Assembly (NCBI GenBank): GCA_020746835.1
Contig: JAGPNK010000004.1
Span: 1,860,001 to 1,924,000, forward strand
Direction: 5' to 3'
DNA: 64,000 nucleotides
Source of the DNA: Stachybotrys elegans
Taxonomy: Eukaryota; Ascomycota; Sordariomycetes; Hypocreales; Stachybotryaceae
Below, in pieces: positions 25,407 to 36,202 of this stretch. The position numbers and the translations under genes are program-made. Numbering within the stretch: the stretch's first letter is position 1; each line of letters begins with the position of its first letter. The notes beneath the pieces are model-generated. The model was given only the letters and a program-made list of their open reading frames with translations, had not been told where the DNA came from and searched no databases.

Positions 25407-25827
25407 TTAGTCAAAGCTTTCCATTAGCATTGTAGCCCTCTCTATCTAGGCATAGGGCAACCTTATTCAATGAGTTAACTAAAGCTTTCTAGCCAGGCAC
25501 TGGCAACCTTATGTAGTTATAGTTAGAGCCTTCTATCTAGTCTAATCCTGCCCTAACCCTCTATACATATATATATATCTTAATATTCTATTGCATTATA
25601 TACCTATATATATATAGCTTATAATAGTGCTTATAACTACCTATAGCTCGGTCACTTAGCCACTTAGCCAGTTAGCTACCCTATATAAATAGCCTAATAA
25701 TAGCCTTATTATTATTTCTTTCTACTATTTATAATTATATTAGTTACTAGAGTATTAAATACTATCTTTACTATTTATTTACTTTTTACTATTTATACTC
25801 TATATTATATATTCTTTTCCTTATTAT
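25407..25827 (+). mobile_element. RepA copy, 5'-truncated, forward
   Basis: The 3' 421 bases of RepA, starting TTAGTCAAAGC and ending TTCCTTATTAT. Flanks AAAGAAGCTAT (25,396-25,406) and AAAAAAGCTAT (25,828-25,838) match over 11 bp apart from one G-to-A change. Inserted in a reversed RepA copy. Confidence 0.87.
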
Positions 25828-25878
25828 AAAAAAGCTATAGCTATATAAGAAGGCTAATATATAATATAAAGGAGCTAT

Positions 25879-27237
25879 CCCTCCCGAGCATGAGGTTTAA
25901 AAGGCTTGCACTGTTTTTTTTTTCACTGTCTTTTCTGGCTTACCCTGGACCCATTCCCACACACCGTTGCTGACTAAGCAGGTTCCCCGCATCACGTGCT
26001 TCCCCCACGGCTCCTTTGCATCATATGCTTCTTCACAGCTTCCTTCGCAGCTCAGCGCATAGCTTCCACACACGACTACGGCTTCCAACGCATCATACAC
26101 TTCCACACACAACTACAGCTTCTAACACATTGCTTCTCTCTACAATATCATATCACAGAGACATTGGGCATACAATTTAAAGGCAGCGAAAGTAATCAAT
26201 TTAATAATTAAATAAAAAAACCAACTAAAAACCCATACTAAAAAACCAAGCTAATAACTCTAACTATCTCTTTCTATTAGGGCTCCTAAAGTAAGCCAGC
26301 CCTCTATCCCTCTCTTATTAGCTTGATTTCACTACTAAAACACTTATTATTAGTAAGTTAGACCTTCTTACCCTTTTTACTCTACTACTTCTTATATAGC
26401 TCTAGGGCTCTAGAGAAAGAGAGATAATAGAAGTTATTTTATTATATTCTAGACTATTAGTAATACTATTATTAAAAAACCTCTTAAAGTAACTTATCTT
26501 ATAGATAACTTTACTAGTATTTATAGTAGTAGTAGCTAAGGCTGCTATAGCTATTAGAGTAGCTGTATTATTATAGATATAGGTATTATTTACTTATATT
26601 TTAACTATAAAATATAAGCAGATAGTAGAATATAAATAATAAATTTATTTCTCTTAAGCTAGGGGCTTAAGGGCTTTATATAGCTATAGGCATTAAGCTT
26701 TTTAGTAGTTCTATTAGCAGCCTAAAGCAATGTTATAGGCTTTTCTAGTATTAGTAACCTTATAGTTGCAGTCAGTTAAAGCTTTCTATTAGCATTGTAA
26801 CCTTATAGTTGCAGCCAGTGGCGCTCTCTATCTAGGCATAGATTATAATAAGGCTTCTATAGTATTAGCAACCTTATTTAATAAGTTAACTAAAGCTTTC
26901 CAGCCAGACACTAGTAACCTTATATAGTTACAGTTAGTTAGAGCCTTCTATCTAACCCTGCCCTAACCCTCTGTATATATATATATATCTTGATATTCTA
27001 TTATATTATATACCTATATATATATAGCTTGTAATAGTACTTATAGCTACCTATAGCTTAGCCACTTGGCTATTTAGCTAGTTAGCTACCCTATATAGGC
27101 AGCCTAATAATAGCCTTATTATTATTCTTCTCTACTATTTATAACTACATTAGTTACTAGGGCACTAGATACTATCTCTACTATTTATTTACTCTCTACT
27201 ACTTATACCCTATACTATACACTCTTTTCCTTATTAT
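25879..27237 (+). mobile_element. RepA copy, full length, forward, best-preserved 5' end
   Basis: 1,359 bases from CCCTCCCGAGCATGAGG to TTCCTTATTAT. Perfect 11 bp duplication AAAGGAGCTAT at 25,868-25,878 and 27,238-27,248. The first 290 bases retain many CA/TG steps and show the least-mutated RepA start in the window, including a roughly 35 bp CTTCCACACACGACTACGG-type unit repeated with variation. Good reference for a consensus. Confidence 0.92.
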
Positions 27238-27413
27238 AAAGGAGCTATAAAGAAAGCTAAGTATTAATTATATAATATAAAGAACTTATTTAATTAGTAA
27301 TAGTATATAGAAATGGGTTTAGGGTAAGCTAGAAAAGATAGTAAAAAAAAAACAGTATAAGCCTTTTAAACTTTATATTTAAAAGGGAAAATACTAATTA
27401 TAAGAATAAAAGT

Positions 27414-27525
27414 TTTTCTTTACTATTTATAACTATATTAGTTACTAAGGCATTAAATACTATCTTTACTATTTATTTATTATTTACTATTTATACTTTA
27501 TATTATATACTCTTTTCCTTATTAT
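27414..27525 (+). mobile_element. RepA 3'-terminal fragment, forward
   Basis: About 112 bases of the RepA end, from TTTTCTTTACTATTTATAAC to TTCCTTATTAT. Possible duplication AAGAATAAAAGT versus AAAAATAAAAAA is weak because both are A-rich and differ at three positions. Lies just right of a reversed RepA start. Confidence 0.65.
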
Positions 27526-27613
27526 AAAAATAAAAAATAAATGATTATTATATTTAAAATACTTATATTAAGAAATATAATAAATAGATATAATTAATAT
27601 ATACTAAGAGAGA

Positions 27614-30332
27614 CCCTTCTAAGCATAAGGTTTAAAAGACTTATACTGTTTTTTTTATTATCTTTTCTAGCTTATCCTAGACCTATTTCTATATACTATT
27701 ACTAACTAAATAGGTTCTCTATATTATATATGCCTAGCTTCCTCTATAGCTCCTTTATATTATATGCCTTCTTATATAGCTATAGCTTCTTTATAGTATA
27801 TATATATAGCTTCTATATATAACTATAGCTTCTAATACATTGCTTAGACTAGTATATATAAACTGACCCTCTAAGCGCTTTAGCTACTATAGTCTATTTT
27901 ATATTATAGGGGCATTAGGTATATAATTTCATAAGGTAGCAAAAGTAATTAATTTAATAACTAAAGCAAAAAACTAACTAAAAACCTATACTAAAAAACC
28001 AAGCTAAACTAAAAAGAGCTCTCTTAGAGTAATTGTAACTATCTCTAGCTTTTTAAATTAACTAACTCTATAGCTATTACTCTTTTATACTCTTAGTTTA
28101 CTAGCTAAAAGATTTATTATTAAAGAGCTAGCTTTTTTTAGCCTTTTTATTCTTTTATTTTTATATTCTAGTTCTAAATTCACTAGAGAAAAGAAATAGT
28201 AAAAGTTATTCTATTATATTTTAAACTATTAATAATACTATTATTAAATCTCTTAAAGTAACTTACCTTATAAATAATTTCTTTATTAGTATTATTATAA
28301 ATAGTAGCTAGAGCTATTATTACTATATCTATAGCTATATTATTATAATTAGGATTACTATTTATTTATATTTTAAATAATATTAATTAGCTAGTATAAA
28401 TAAATAGTAAAATATAAATAATAAATTTATTTCTTTTAAGCTAGAGACTTAAGGGCTTTATATAGCTATAAACTAAATATAAATTAAGCTTTTCTCTATT
28501 AATAGCCTAGAGTAATAGTAACCTTATATAGTTATAGTTATAGGCTTTTCTAGCTTAAAGCTTTCTATTTATATTACTAATAGCATTCTCTATCTAAGTA
28601 TGGTTATAGTTATAGTTATAGTAAGGCTTCTATAGCATTAGTAATCTTATTTAATAAGTTAATTAAAGCTTTTTAGCTAGGCACTATTAGTTAGAGCCTT
28701 CTATCTAGTCTAACCCTACCCTAACCCTCTATATATATATATACTAGCTTAATATCCCATTGTATTATATACCTATATATAAACTTAGTATAGCTTATAA
28801 TATTATAGCTATTTATAGCTTAGCTACTTAGTTACTTAGCTAGTTAGCTATTTTATATAGATAGTTTAATAATAGCTTTATTATTATTTTTCTTTACTAT
28901 TTATAACTATATTAATTATTAGGGTATAATAAGAAAAAGAGTATATAATATAGAATATAAATAGTAAAAAGTAAATAAATAGTAGAGATAGTATTTAGTA
29001 CTCTAGTAATTAATATAGTTATAAATAGTAAAGAAAAATAATAATAAGGCTATTATTAGGCTGCCCTTATATATAGAGTAGCTAACTAGCTAAGTGGCTA
29101 AGCTATAGATAGCTATAAGTACTATTATAAGCTATACTAAGCTTAACTATATATAGGTATATAATATAATAGAATATTAAGAGAGGGTTAGGGCAGAATT
29201 AAACTAAATAGAAGGCTCTAACTAATTATAACTATATAAGGTTATTAGTGCCTAGCTAGAAAGCTTTAGTTAATGTATTAAATAAGGTTACTAATACTAT
29301 AGAAGCCTTATTATAACTGTAACTATAATTTATACCTAAATAGAGAGTACTACTAACTATAACTATAAGGTTATAATACTAATAGAAAGCTTTAACTAAC
29401 TATAACTATAAGGTTATACTAGAAAAGCTATTGCTTTAGGCTGCTAATAGAGCTATTAAAAAGCTTAATTTGCCTTGCCTATAGCTATATAAAGCCCTTA
29501 AGCCTCTAGCTTAAGAGAGATAAATTTATTATTTATATTCTACTATCTACTTATATTTTATAGTTAAAATATAAGTAAATAATATTTATATCTATAATAA
29601 TATAGTTATTCTAGTAGCTATAATAGCCTTAGCTATTACTATTACTAATATTAGTAAAGTTATCTATAAGGTAAGTTATTCTAAGGAATCTTTTAATAAT
29701 AGTATTACTAATAGTTTAAAATATAATAGAATGCCTTTTACTATCTTTTTTTTCTAAAGCCCTAGAGCTATATAAGAAATAATAGAATAAAAAAGGTAAA
29801 AAGATCTAACTTATTAATAATAGGCCTTTTAATAGCTAAATTAAGTTAATAAAAGGGGAATAGAGGGCTATAAAGATGTATAGCTTACTTTAAAAGCTAG
29901 AAATAGTTAGAGTTACTCTAAGAGAGCTCTTTTAACTTGGTTTTTTAGTATAGGTTTTTAGTTAGTTTTTTTATTTAGTTATTAAATTAATTACTTTTAC
30001 TATCTTACTGAATTATATACCTAATGCCCCTATGATATAATATTATAGAGAGAAGCAATATATTAGAAGCTATAGTTATATACAGAAGCATGTAATGTAA
30101 AGGAGCCATAGGGGAAGCTAGGCACTAATTACATAATATAGGGAACCTGCTTAGTCAGCAACAGTATGTGGGAATAGGTCCAGGGTAAGCCAGAAAAGAC
30201 AGTAAAAAAAACCAGTGTAAGCCTTTTAAACCTTATATTTAGAAGGGATTACTAGGGTATTAAATATTATCTTTACTATTTATTTACTTTCTACTACTTA
30301 TACTCTATACTATATACTCTTTTCCTTATTAT
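27614..30332 (+). mobile_element. RepA copy, full length, split by a reversed RepA
   Basis: The left part (27,614-28,927) and right part (30,261-30,332) form one forward RepA copy, beginning CCCTTCTAAGCATAAGG. Target duplication ACTAAGAGAGA (27,603-27,613) and ACTAAAAGAGA (30,333-30,343) differs by one G-to-A change. The interruption is the complete reversed copy at 28,928-30,247. Heavily RIP-mutated. Confidence 0.85.
28928..30247 (-). mobile_element. RepA copy, full length, reverse, nested in another RepA
   Basis: Starts on the plus strand with AATAAGAAAAAG (3' end) and finishes with ATATTTAGAAGGG (5' end), 1,320 bases. Duplication ATTATTAGGGTAT (28,915-28,927) and ATTACTAGGGTAT (30,248-30,260), 13 bp with one C-to-T change, comes from the host RepA copy. 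Confidence 0.88.
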
Positions 30333-30401
30333 ACTAAAAGAGAAAAAAATTAAATTAATTAAATAAAATAAAGAAATAATAATCTCTTATATAGTTTTAA
30401 A

Positions 30402-30519
30402 AAATATTTCTCTTTACTATTTATAACTATATTAATTACTAGGGTATTAAATACTATCTTTACTATTTATTTACTTTTTACTATTTATACTCTATACTAT
30501 ATACTCTTTTCCTTATTAT
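30402..30519 (+). mobile_element. RepA 3'-terminal fragment, forward, last repeat before the genes
   Basis: About 118 bases of the RepA end, from TTTCTCTTTACTATTTATAAC to TTCCTTATTAT. No convincing target duplication. The following 30,520-30,840 is AT-rich unrecognised DNA. Confidence 0.7.
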
Positions 30520-31017
30520 ATATACTCTAATTACTTTATTAATAACTAACTCTAATATAATTAGACTTAGTTATAGTTAGGAACCTAACTATTATACTTA
30601 AGTATAGTAAAGTAATAAGCTTATATTTATTCTATACCTACTAAATTAGTCTCTATATATAGAAGATATATATATTTATACTTTAATTAAGGTATTTAAA
30701 AGGTATTTAAGTTATATATATAGATACTTAGATTTCTACTGCTTAGATATTATTTCTATCTATATCTTGCTATATAAGCCTAGTTATTAGCTAATATCCC
30801 TATTTATAACTAGCTTGCTGCTTTACCACACTTAAGCGGATAGTATAGGTCTAGTTATAATACCACTTAAATCACAGGGTATAACAACCAGTCTCCCGGG
30901 TAGCCGGCTGTGGCCGCTGTCTCATCCCCTTTATATAGCCGGCTCCCCTACTCCCTGCCTCCAAGATTGCCACCTCGCGCAAACACCAACTGCATCGGCC
31001 ACTCTCTCTATTCCGCC

Positions 31018-31569
31018 ATGTCACGTTTCGCCAATCGCGCTTCAGAAGACGACCGCCTTCCCGAGGGTATGAGACGAGTCGGATACGATTCTGATACGCA
31101 GGTCTATACTTTCCAAGCTGAGGATGGGTCGTATTGGGAGAGTGCTCCAGGCTGCGAGTATGGCCGCCTGACGAGAGTCGGCCACGAAGCATTGACTAGC
31201 GATGACGATGATATTGAGGCATCCGGACTACTTGGTACTGCGTCAAAAACATCCTGGCGACATGACCTGATGCCTCTACTCAACTTCGGTCTCCTTCTTG
31301 GTGTCTCTCTGCTTCTTTTCTTCTGGTATCTTCATTGGGCAGCTGGGTCATCCCAGATAAGGCCGTCTTCTGCAATGGCATCCCCCAGGTGTCCAGAAGG
31401 TGCGGCCTCCTACATCATCCAACAGGGAGACACATGCTGGGCGATCGGACAAGCAAATCATCTCGACCTGGATGCCATACAAGCGTCCAACCCGACGATA
31501 GACTGCGACAAGTTGATCGAGGGTGCGGAAATCTGCCTTCCGACCAACAACACTCATGCGAACGATTGA
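31018..31569 (+). CDS. LysM-domain type II membrane protein
   Basis: Single-exon gene of 183 residues. The frame is open from 30,910, but only through a GTG; the first ATG is at 31,018 and matches where this fungal family starts (Met-Ser-Arg-Phe, then a Leu-Pro-Glu-Gly-Met-Arg-Arg-Val-Gly-Tyr stretch). Residues 1-80 are charged and probably cytosolic. Residues 86-108 form one hydrophobic membrane segment with no cleavable signal. Residues 131-174 are a LysM domain (Gln-Gly-Asp-Thr-Cys..Asn-Pro..Leu-Pro) with Cys at 140, 163 and 173. LysM binds chitin-type GlcNAc polymers or peptidoglycan; a lumenal or external LysM on a membrane anchor is inferred from the layout. The gene starts less than 200 bases from RIP-mutated DNA yet has ordinary codon use and no RIP-type stops. 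Confidence 0.85.
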   Translation: MSRFANRASEDDRLPEGMRRVGYDSDTQVYTFQAEDGSYWESAPGCEYGRLTRVGHEALTSDDDDIEASGLLGTASKTSWRHDLMPLLNFGLLLGVSLLLFFWYLHWAAGSSQIRPSSAMASPRCPEGAASYIIQQGDTCWAIGQANHLDLDAIQASNPTIDCDKLIEGAEICLPTNNTHAND

Positions 31570-32576
31570 ACATAAATCTGCCCCGATTGTCTCTTCGGAA
31601 GTGAATTGACACCCTGATCCTCGATTTGCGACCTCTGTCTTTATTCCCAGAAAGACTATCGACAGTGTTCGTTTCATTTTTGCCATGCTCAGAAGAGCGG
31701 TTTGGCTGCGCACCTCCACAGAAACCAAATGAGAATCGGACGGTGATGCAACAACCTCTGCTTTGGTTTCCCACTAACCATGAATCAATATGAGGCGCCT
31801 GGAAACGCGTATGGTTTACTCGGGAGAATCCCCTTTGCTACTTAAGCGACCAGTATGCCCGACAAACGGTCTGCATTAAATCAGGCCTGGGATATTCTCT
31901 ATCCTCAGGAGACGAAATCCACGACATCTTGAATTTCCTTCTCTCATTGACCAAAGCTGAACCAAGAGAAAAAAGAGCACGCACAGCATGTCTGGAGCGG
32001 AATGGAGGACTGAGTCAAGCAGCTTCCTATCTTTGCTTTAATGAGCTGTCATACGACGTTGGCAACTTCATCCTCAAAGCTATCCCGCAGCCGTAGCCAG
32101 GTTTCAGGGCTTCATCCACAGCAATCTTCAAAAGATAGACCTCATCATTTTCAATCAGCAGCAGCAACAACAATAGCAACATCAACACCATGGTAATGAG
32201 AATCCTACCTCGACTTGGTGGGTGACGTACCATCCGACGCGGTTTCGGGCGCAAGGCGGCACCAGGCACCACAATAAGGGTACAGCCGTCGCCGCGCCAT
32301 CTCCACATCGCTCCTCTCCCAAGAAAGCGAATTATGGTCAGGCGTTGTCACTGAAGGTGGCGGTCGTCGTCAGGAGGACCCCTCGACCAAAGCGGGGCTT
32401 GGGGAACTTTTTTTTTTTTTTTTTTTTCTCTTGGTGCCAATTTCCCATGCTTATCGGTACCCAAATATCTATCGGCGCAACCCCTCCTCCTCTTCGCAAC
32501 TCTTTCTCCTTTCTTCACATTCCACAAGCTCAAGTTACGGAGTTGGGCGCGCTTGAGGCCCAATACGATCGTAACT
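31570..32576. other. Intergenic, upstream of Kap123
   Basis: About 1 kb between the LysM gene and the Kap123 start, containing the 3' end of the former and the promoter and leader of the latter. Holds a CAGCAGCAACAACAA stretch (32,156-32,185) and a 20-base T run. No further gene supported; open frames on both strands here lack family resemblance. Confidence 0.6.
32408..32427. repeat. Poly-T tract (20 T) upstream of Kap123
   Basis: Uninterrupted run of 20 T about 150 bases before the Kap123 start. Long T tracts are common nucleosome-depleting promoter elements of constitutive fungal genes; that role is inferred. Confidence 0.7.
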
Positions 32577-35500
32577 ATGGACAAGGACAAGCTTGCCCAG
32601 CTGCTCCAGGGCAGCCAAGTTCGTATGTACAGCACCTCATCTGTGGTATTCCCTTCTCTGTTGCTGTTGACGAATGCTGACGATTGAAATTTTGTTTTGT
32701 TTAGCCAACACTGAGCAGGTCAAGGCAATCACAGCCGATCTCCAGAAGAACTATTATTCCAAGCCCGAGTCCCTGATCACTCTGATCGAGGTTGCCCTGA
32801 CGCATAACGAGCCGGCGATTCGGCAGCTCGCCTCAGTCCAGGCTCTGCGCCTGGTGCCCAAGTACTGGGAGCAGACACCACAAGACAAGCGAGAACTCGC
32901 CCGGTCACATCTCCTGGAGGGTACACTGAAGGAGAATTCTGCGACGACCCGCCATGCTTTGGCACGTCTGTTGGCTGGCATCGTTGGTCTCGACCTGGAA
33001 CAGGGAGAAGGAGATGAGTTCCTTAAGCAGCTTATCCCTCTCAACACCAGCGACAATGTCGTTGCGCGAGAGGTTGGATCTTTCCTCCTATATGCTATGC
33101 TCGAAGACGACCCTACACACTTCAGTGAATACATTCCTCAGCTCTTCCAGCTTTTCCAGAGCCGTATTGAGGACCCGGAGAGCAAAGAGGTCCGTATCAA
33201 CATCGTCCGCGCTATTGGCGCTATTCTCATGATTGTCGAACCTGAAGAGGATGCGTCGTCTGTGGCAGCCGTGCAAAATCTCCTCCCCAGTATGGTCAAT
33301 ATTCTTAAGGCCACTGTGGAGGCTGAGGACGAGGAGAGCTACAAGGCCGTGTTCGAGGTCTTCCACGCTCTCATTGCATACGATTCTGCCCTTCTTGCCA
33401 ACCACCTTCGTGATCTTCTCCAGTTCATGCTTGACCTGGCTAGCAATCGAAATGCGGAGGATGATGCCCGAGTGCAGTCTCTGGCCTTCTTGATCCAGTC
33501 GGTTCGCTTCCGTCGCATGAAGATCCAGGCAATGAAGGATATGGCAGCTCAAATGATGATCAAGGCCATGCACATTGTTACCGAGCTCGACTCGGACGAT
33601 GAGGAGGACCGGACGCCCGCTAGGATGGCTATCGGCCTCGTCGATGAGCTTTCCAACGAACTACCTCCCCGTCAAGCCGTTCTCCCTCTTCTTGAGCAGT
33701 TCCCTGCCTTCGCTGCTAACAACGACCCACAATTCCGCATGGCTGCGATGCTGTGTCTTGGAAACGCGGCAGAAGGAGCGCCGGACTTTATTTCCACCCA
33801 GCTCAAGCCTCTTCTCCCCACGATCGTTAAGCTTCTCTGTGATGCCCACGATGAAGTTAGACATTCGGCCTTGGTCGGATTAATCCACCTTGCTGACGAA
33901 ATGGCTGATGATATGTCTTCGCACCACGAAGAAATCATCGCCGCTGTTCTCAAGAACCTTGAAGCTGCTTCTCAGGGCGTATCGGATAAGAAGAACGTTC
34001 GCATTATCCGTGTCGCCTGTGGCGCTCTCGACACGCTGGGAGAAGGCATTGACAAGAAAATTATGGCTCAATATGGTCCCAACCTGATTGGCCCCATGGT
34101 TCGTCTTCTGGACCACGAAGATTACGGTGTGAAGGCTGCAGCGGCTTCAGCTGTAGGTGCCATTGCATCTGCCATGGAGAATGCGTTTGCCCCCTACTTC
34201 GAGGAGGTCATGAAGTCTCTCGGCAAATTCGTCATGATCAAGGAGAATGAGGATGCCTTGGATCTCCGAAGCTCCACATGTGACAGCCTCGGTCGCATCG
34301 CCATGGCGGTCGGCCCTGAGGCCTTCCAGCCATACGTGATGGACCTCATGACTGCTAGTGAGGACGCTTTGGGCCTCGACAACCCCCGGCTTAAGGAGAC
34401 GAGCTTCATTCTTTGGTCGAACCTTTCCAAGGTTTACAAACAACAGTTCGACCACTTCCTGGATGGCGTTTTCAAGGGTCTCTTTACTTCTCTTGAGCAC
34501 GAGGAGGAGGAGATTGAGCTCCCTGGTATCGACCCCTCACAACTTGATGATGGTGCTATTGTTGTCGGAGGAAGACGCATCAAGGTCAAGGCTCCTGATA
34601 CCCAAGACGATCTCATCATTGCTACTGGTGGCGAAGATGAGTGGGATGACATGGAGGATATTGATGATCTGGACCCTGTCACGGCAATTGCACTTGAGCA
34701 AGAGATTGCACTGGATGTTCTTGGTGATGTCATCTCGAACTCATGCAACAGCAGCAACTTGGAGAAGTACGTGGAGAAGGCCATTGAAACGGTTTCGCCT
34801 TTTGTCAACCACGGCTATGAGCGCTGCCGCTCAGTTGCTATCTCAACTCTCTGGAGGACGTACGCCCGCGTCTTCCAGGTCTGGGAAGAAGGAGCAGGTG
34901 TTAAATGGGAGCCTGGTATGCCCCCTAAACACACCCCGCCAGCCTCAATCATCACTATCGGCCAGGAACTTCACAAGGCCACTATGAACATCTGGACTGA
35001 TGACAGCCAAAGGTAAGACTCCCTTTTCTTTCAACTGAATACCCACCACCTTCAAGAATGATGAATACCTTGCGTTATACCCAGCTCACTCAGACGCACT
35101 GCGGGTGCTGAGAACGCGTTTAATCTACTCCTGACATTTGTGATGATCGATGACTTTGGCTGTTACAAAATTGCTATGAAGCCAGCGCTAACGTATAATC
35201 AGAGCCGTTATTACAGCTATCAACCGCTGCGTTGCCGATACGCTCAAGGCCTGCGGCCCCGCAGTTCTGGTCTGCAAGGATGGAATGCTGCAAGAGATTG
35301 TCTCTATTGTCTCGCTCATCATCACTCGCTCTCACCCATGCCAGCAAGATCCCGGCGATGAGGAAGAGGAGCAGGATATGGATGCTGGCTCATCTGAGTA
35401 CGATTGGCTCGTGGTTGACACCGCCCTGGATGTCGTTGTTGGTCTCGCGGCCGCCCTTGGCCCAGCCTTCGGCGAGCTGTGGAAGATCTTCGAGAAGCCT

Positions 35501-36202
35501 GTTCTCAAGCTAACAAGCTCCATGGAGGACTTGCACCGCTCCACCGCTGTCGGCACCATCGCTGAGATCACCAAATACTCTGGTGATGCTCTTACCCCTT
35601 TCACGGAGAGTCTTGGGCAAACCGTTGTTCGACGTCTCACCGACCCTGATCTTCTGACCAAGTCCAATGCGGCGTATGCTGTTGGCTTGCTTATCCTGAA
35701 GTCGGCTGACACGGCCAAGACCCTACCCTTGTATGGTCAACTCTGGGAGAAGCTCGAGCCTCTTCTCTCAATCCATGAGATGCGTATGACCGACAACGTC
35801 TCAGGCTGCCTCGCTCGCATGATCCTGAAGAACCCCGACGCTGGGTTTGTTGCCGAGGTGTTGCCTGCTATTGTCAACGTTCTCCCGCTGCAGGAAGATT
35901 ACGAGGAGAACGAGCCCATCTATCAGTGCATTTACAGTCTCTGTAAGTTTCTGGTCCTGTTTCTATGTCCGAGTCGGGCCTGTACTAACCTTTGAGTAGA
36001 CCAACAATCGAACCAGACTGTTCAGGACTTGACGCCACGACTCATCCCTGTATTTGAGCAGGTCCTCAGCCCACCGGAGGGCCAGGTTGAGGGTGAAACC
36101 CGGGCTATTCTGCAGCAGACTGTCCAGATGCTGTTCAAGGCGAAGCCAGACTTGTTCGCCAGCAACCCTGGGCTATTGACGCTTTGTGGCGTGTCGCAGT
36201 AA
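32577..36202 (+). CDS. kap123: Importin beta Kap123 (importin-4 type karyopherin)
   Basis: Four exons: 32,577-32,622, 32,705-35,012, 35,203-35,942 and 36,000-36,202, giving 1,098 residues, the usual length for Kap123/importin-4. Exon 1 (Met-Asp-Lys-Asp-Lys-Leu) ends at a GTATGT donor. The last intron has a TACTAAC branch site just before TAG. The long second exon was easily mistaken for a gene starting at an internal ATG in intron 1. The protein is a HEAT-repeat solenoid with an importin-beta N-terminal region (Gln-Leu-Ala-Ser-Val-Gln-Ala-Leu-Arg), the Phe-Arg-Met-Ala-Ala-Met-Leu-Cys-Leu-Gly HEAT segment, and acidic loops near Ser-Asp-Asp-Glu-Glu-Asp and Trp-Asp-Asp-Met-Glu-Asp. Kap123 carries ribosomal proteins and histones H3/H4 into the nucleus with RanGTP release. 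Identification is strong; regulation is not visible. Confidence 0.95.

Larger units (their letters stand above)
25246..27390 (-). mobile_element. RepA 5' part, reverse, split by two later RepA insertions
   Basis: Reverse-orientation RepA in three pieces: 25,246-25,406, 25,828-25,878 and about 27,238-27,390, the last ending with the reversed RepA start (TTTAAAAGGG). The gaps are filled by RepA insertions at 25,407 and 25,879, each with a duplication made from this copy's own sequence. Its 3' half is absent. Confidence 0.75.
1..30840. repeat. AT-rich, RIP-mutated transposon block
   Basis: Almost the whole stretch is A/T. By eye CA and TG dinucleotides are rare and TA is very common on both strands, the expected product of C-to-T change at CpA (RIP, known from ascomycetes). 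Every recognisable transposon protein here is broken mainly at codons that RIP turns into stops (CAG, CAA, TGG). No intact gene is visible. The block is built of nested repeats listed separately. RIP is uneven: patches near 4,140-4,400, 5,830-6,890, 10,750-13,240, 13,740-13,930, 16,940-17,150, 22,470-22,570 and 25,880-26,170 keep many CA/TG steps. The composition changes sharply near 30,850. Confidence 0.9.

Noticed and set aside
3298..30332. RepA copies as solo LTRs of a retrotransposon
   Set aside because: They lack TG..CA ends, their duplications are 10-14 bp rather than 4-6 bp, and several are 5'-truncated with intact 3' ends, which solo LTRs do not show.
28928..30332. Twin-priming inversion (reversed 5' part joined to a forward 3' part)
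   Set aside because: The arrangement first looked like LINE 5' inversion, but the reversed copy is complete and flanked by its own 13 bp duplication from the forward host copy, so nested insertion explains it.
30910..31017. Longer N terminus for the LysM protein
   Set aside because: The extension begins at a GTG, which is not a normal fungal start; ATG at 31,018 gives the expected family start.
32674..32704. Kap123 starting within the first intron
   Set aside because: The open frame into the intron starts at a non-ATG-like context and adds a non-family sequence; exon 1 at 32,577-32,622 with a GTATGT donor restores the normal importin N terminus.
32027..34808. Minus-strand and shifted frames across Kap123 and its promoter
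   Set aside because: Shadows of the Kap123 coding frame or chance frames, without domains.
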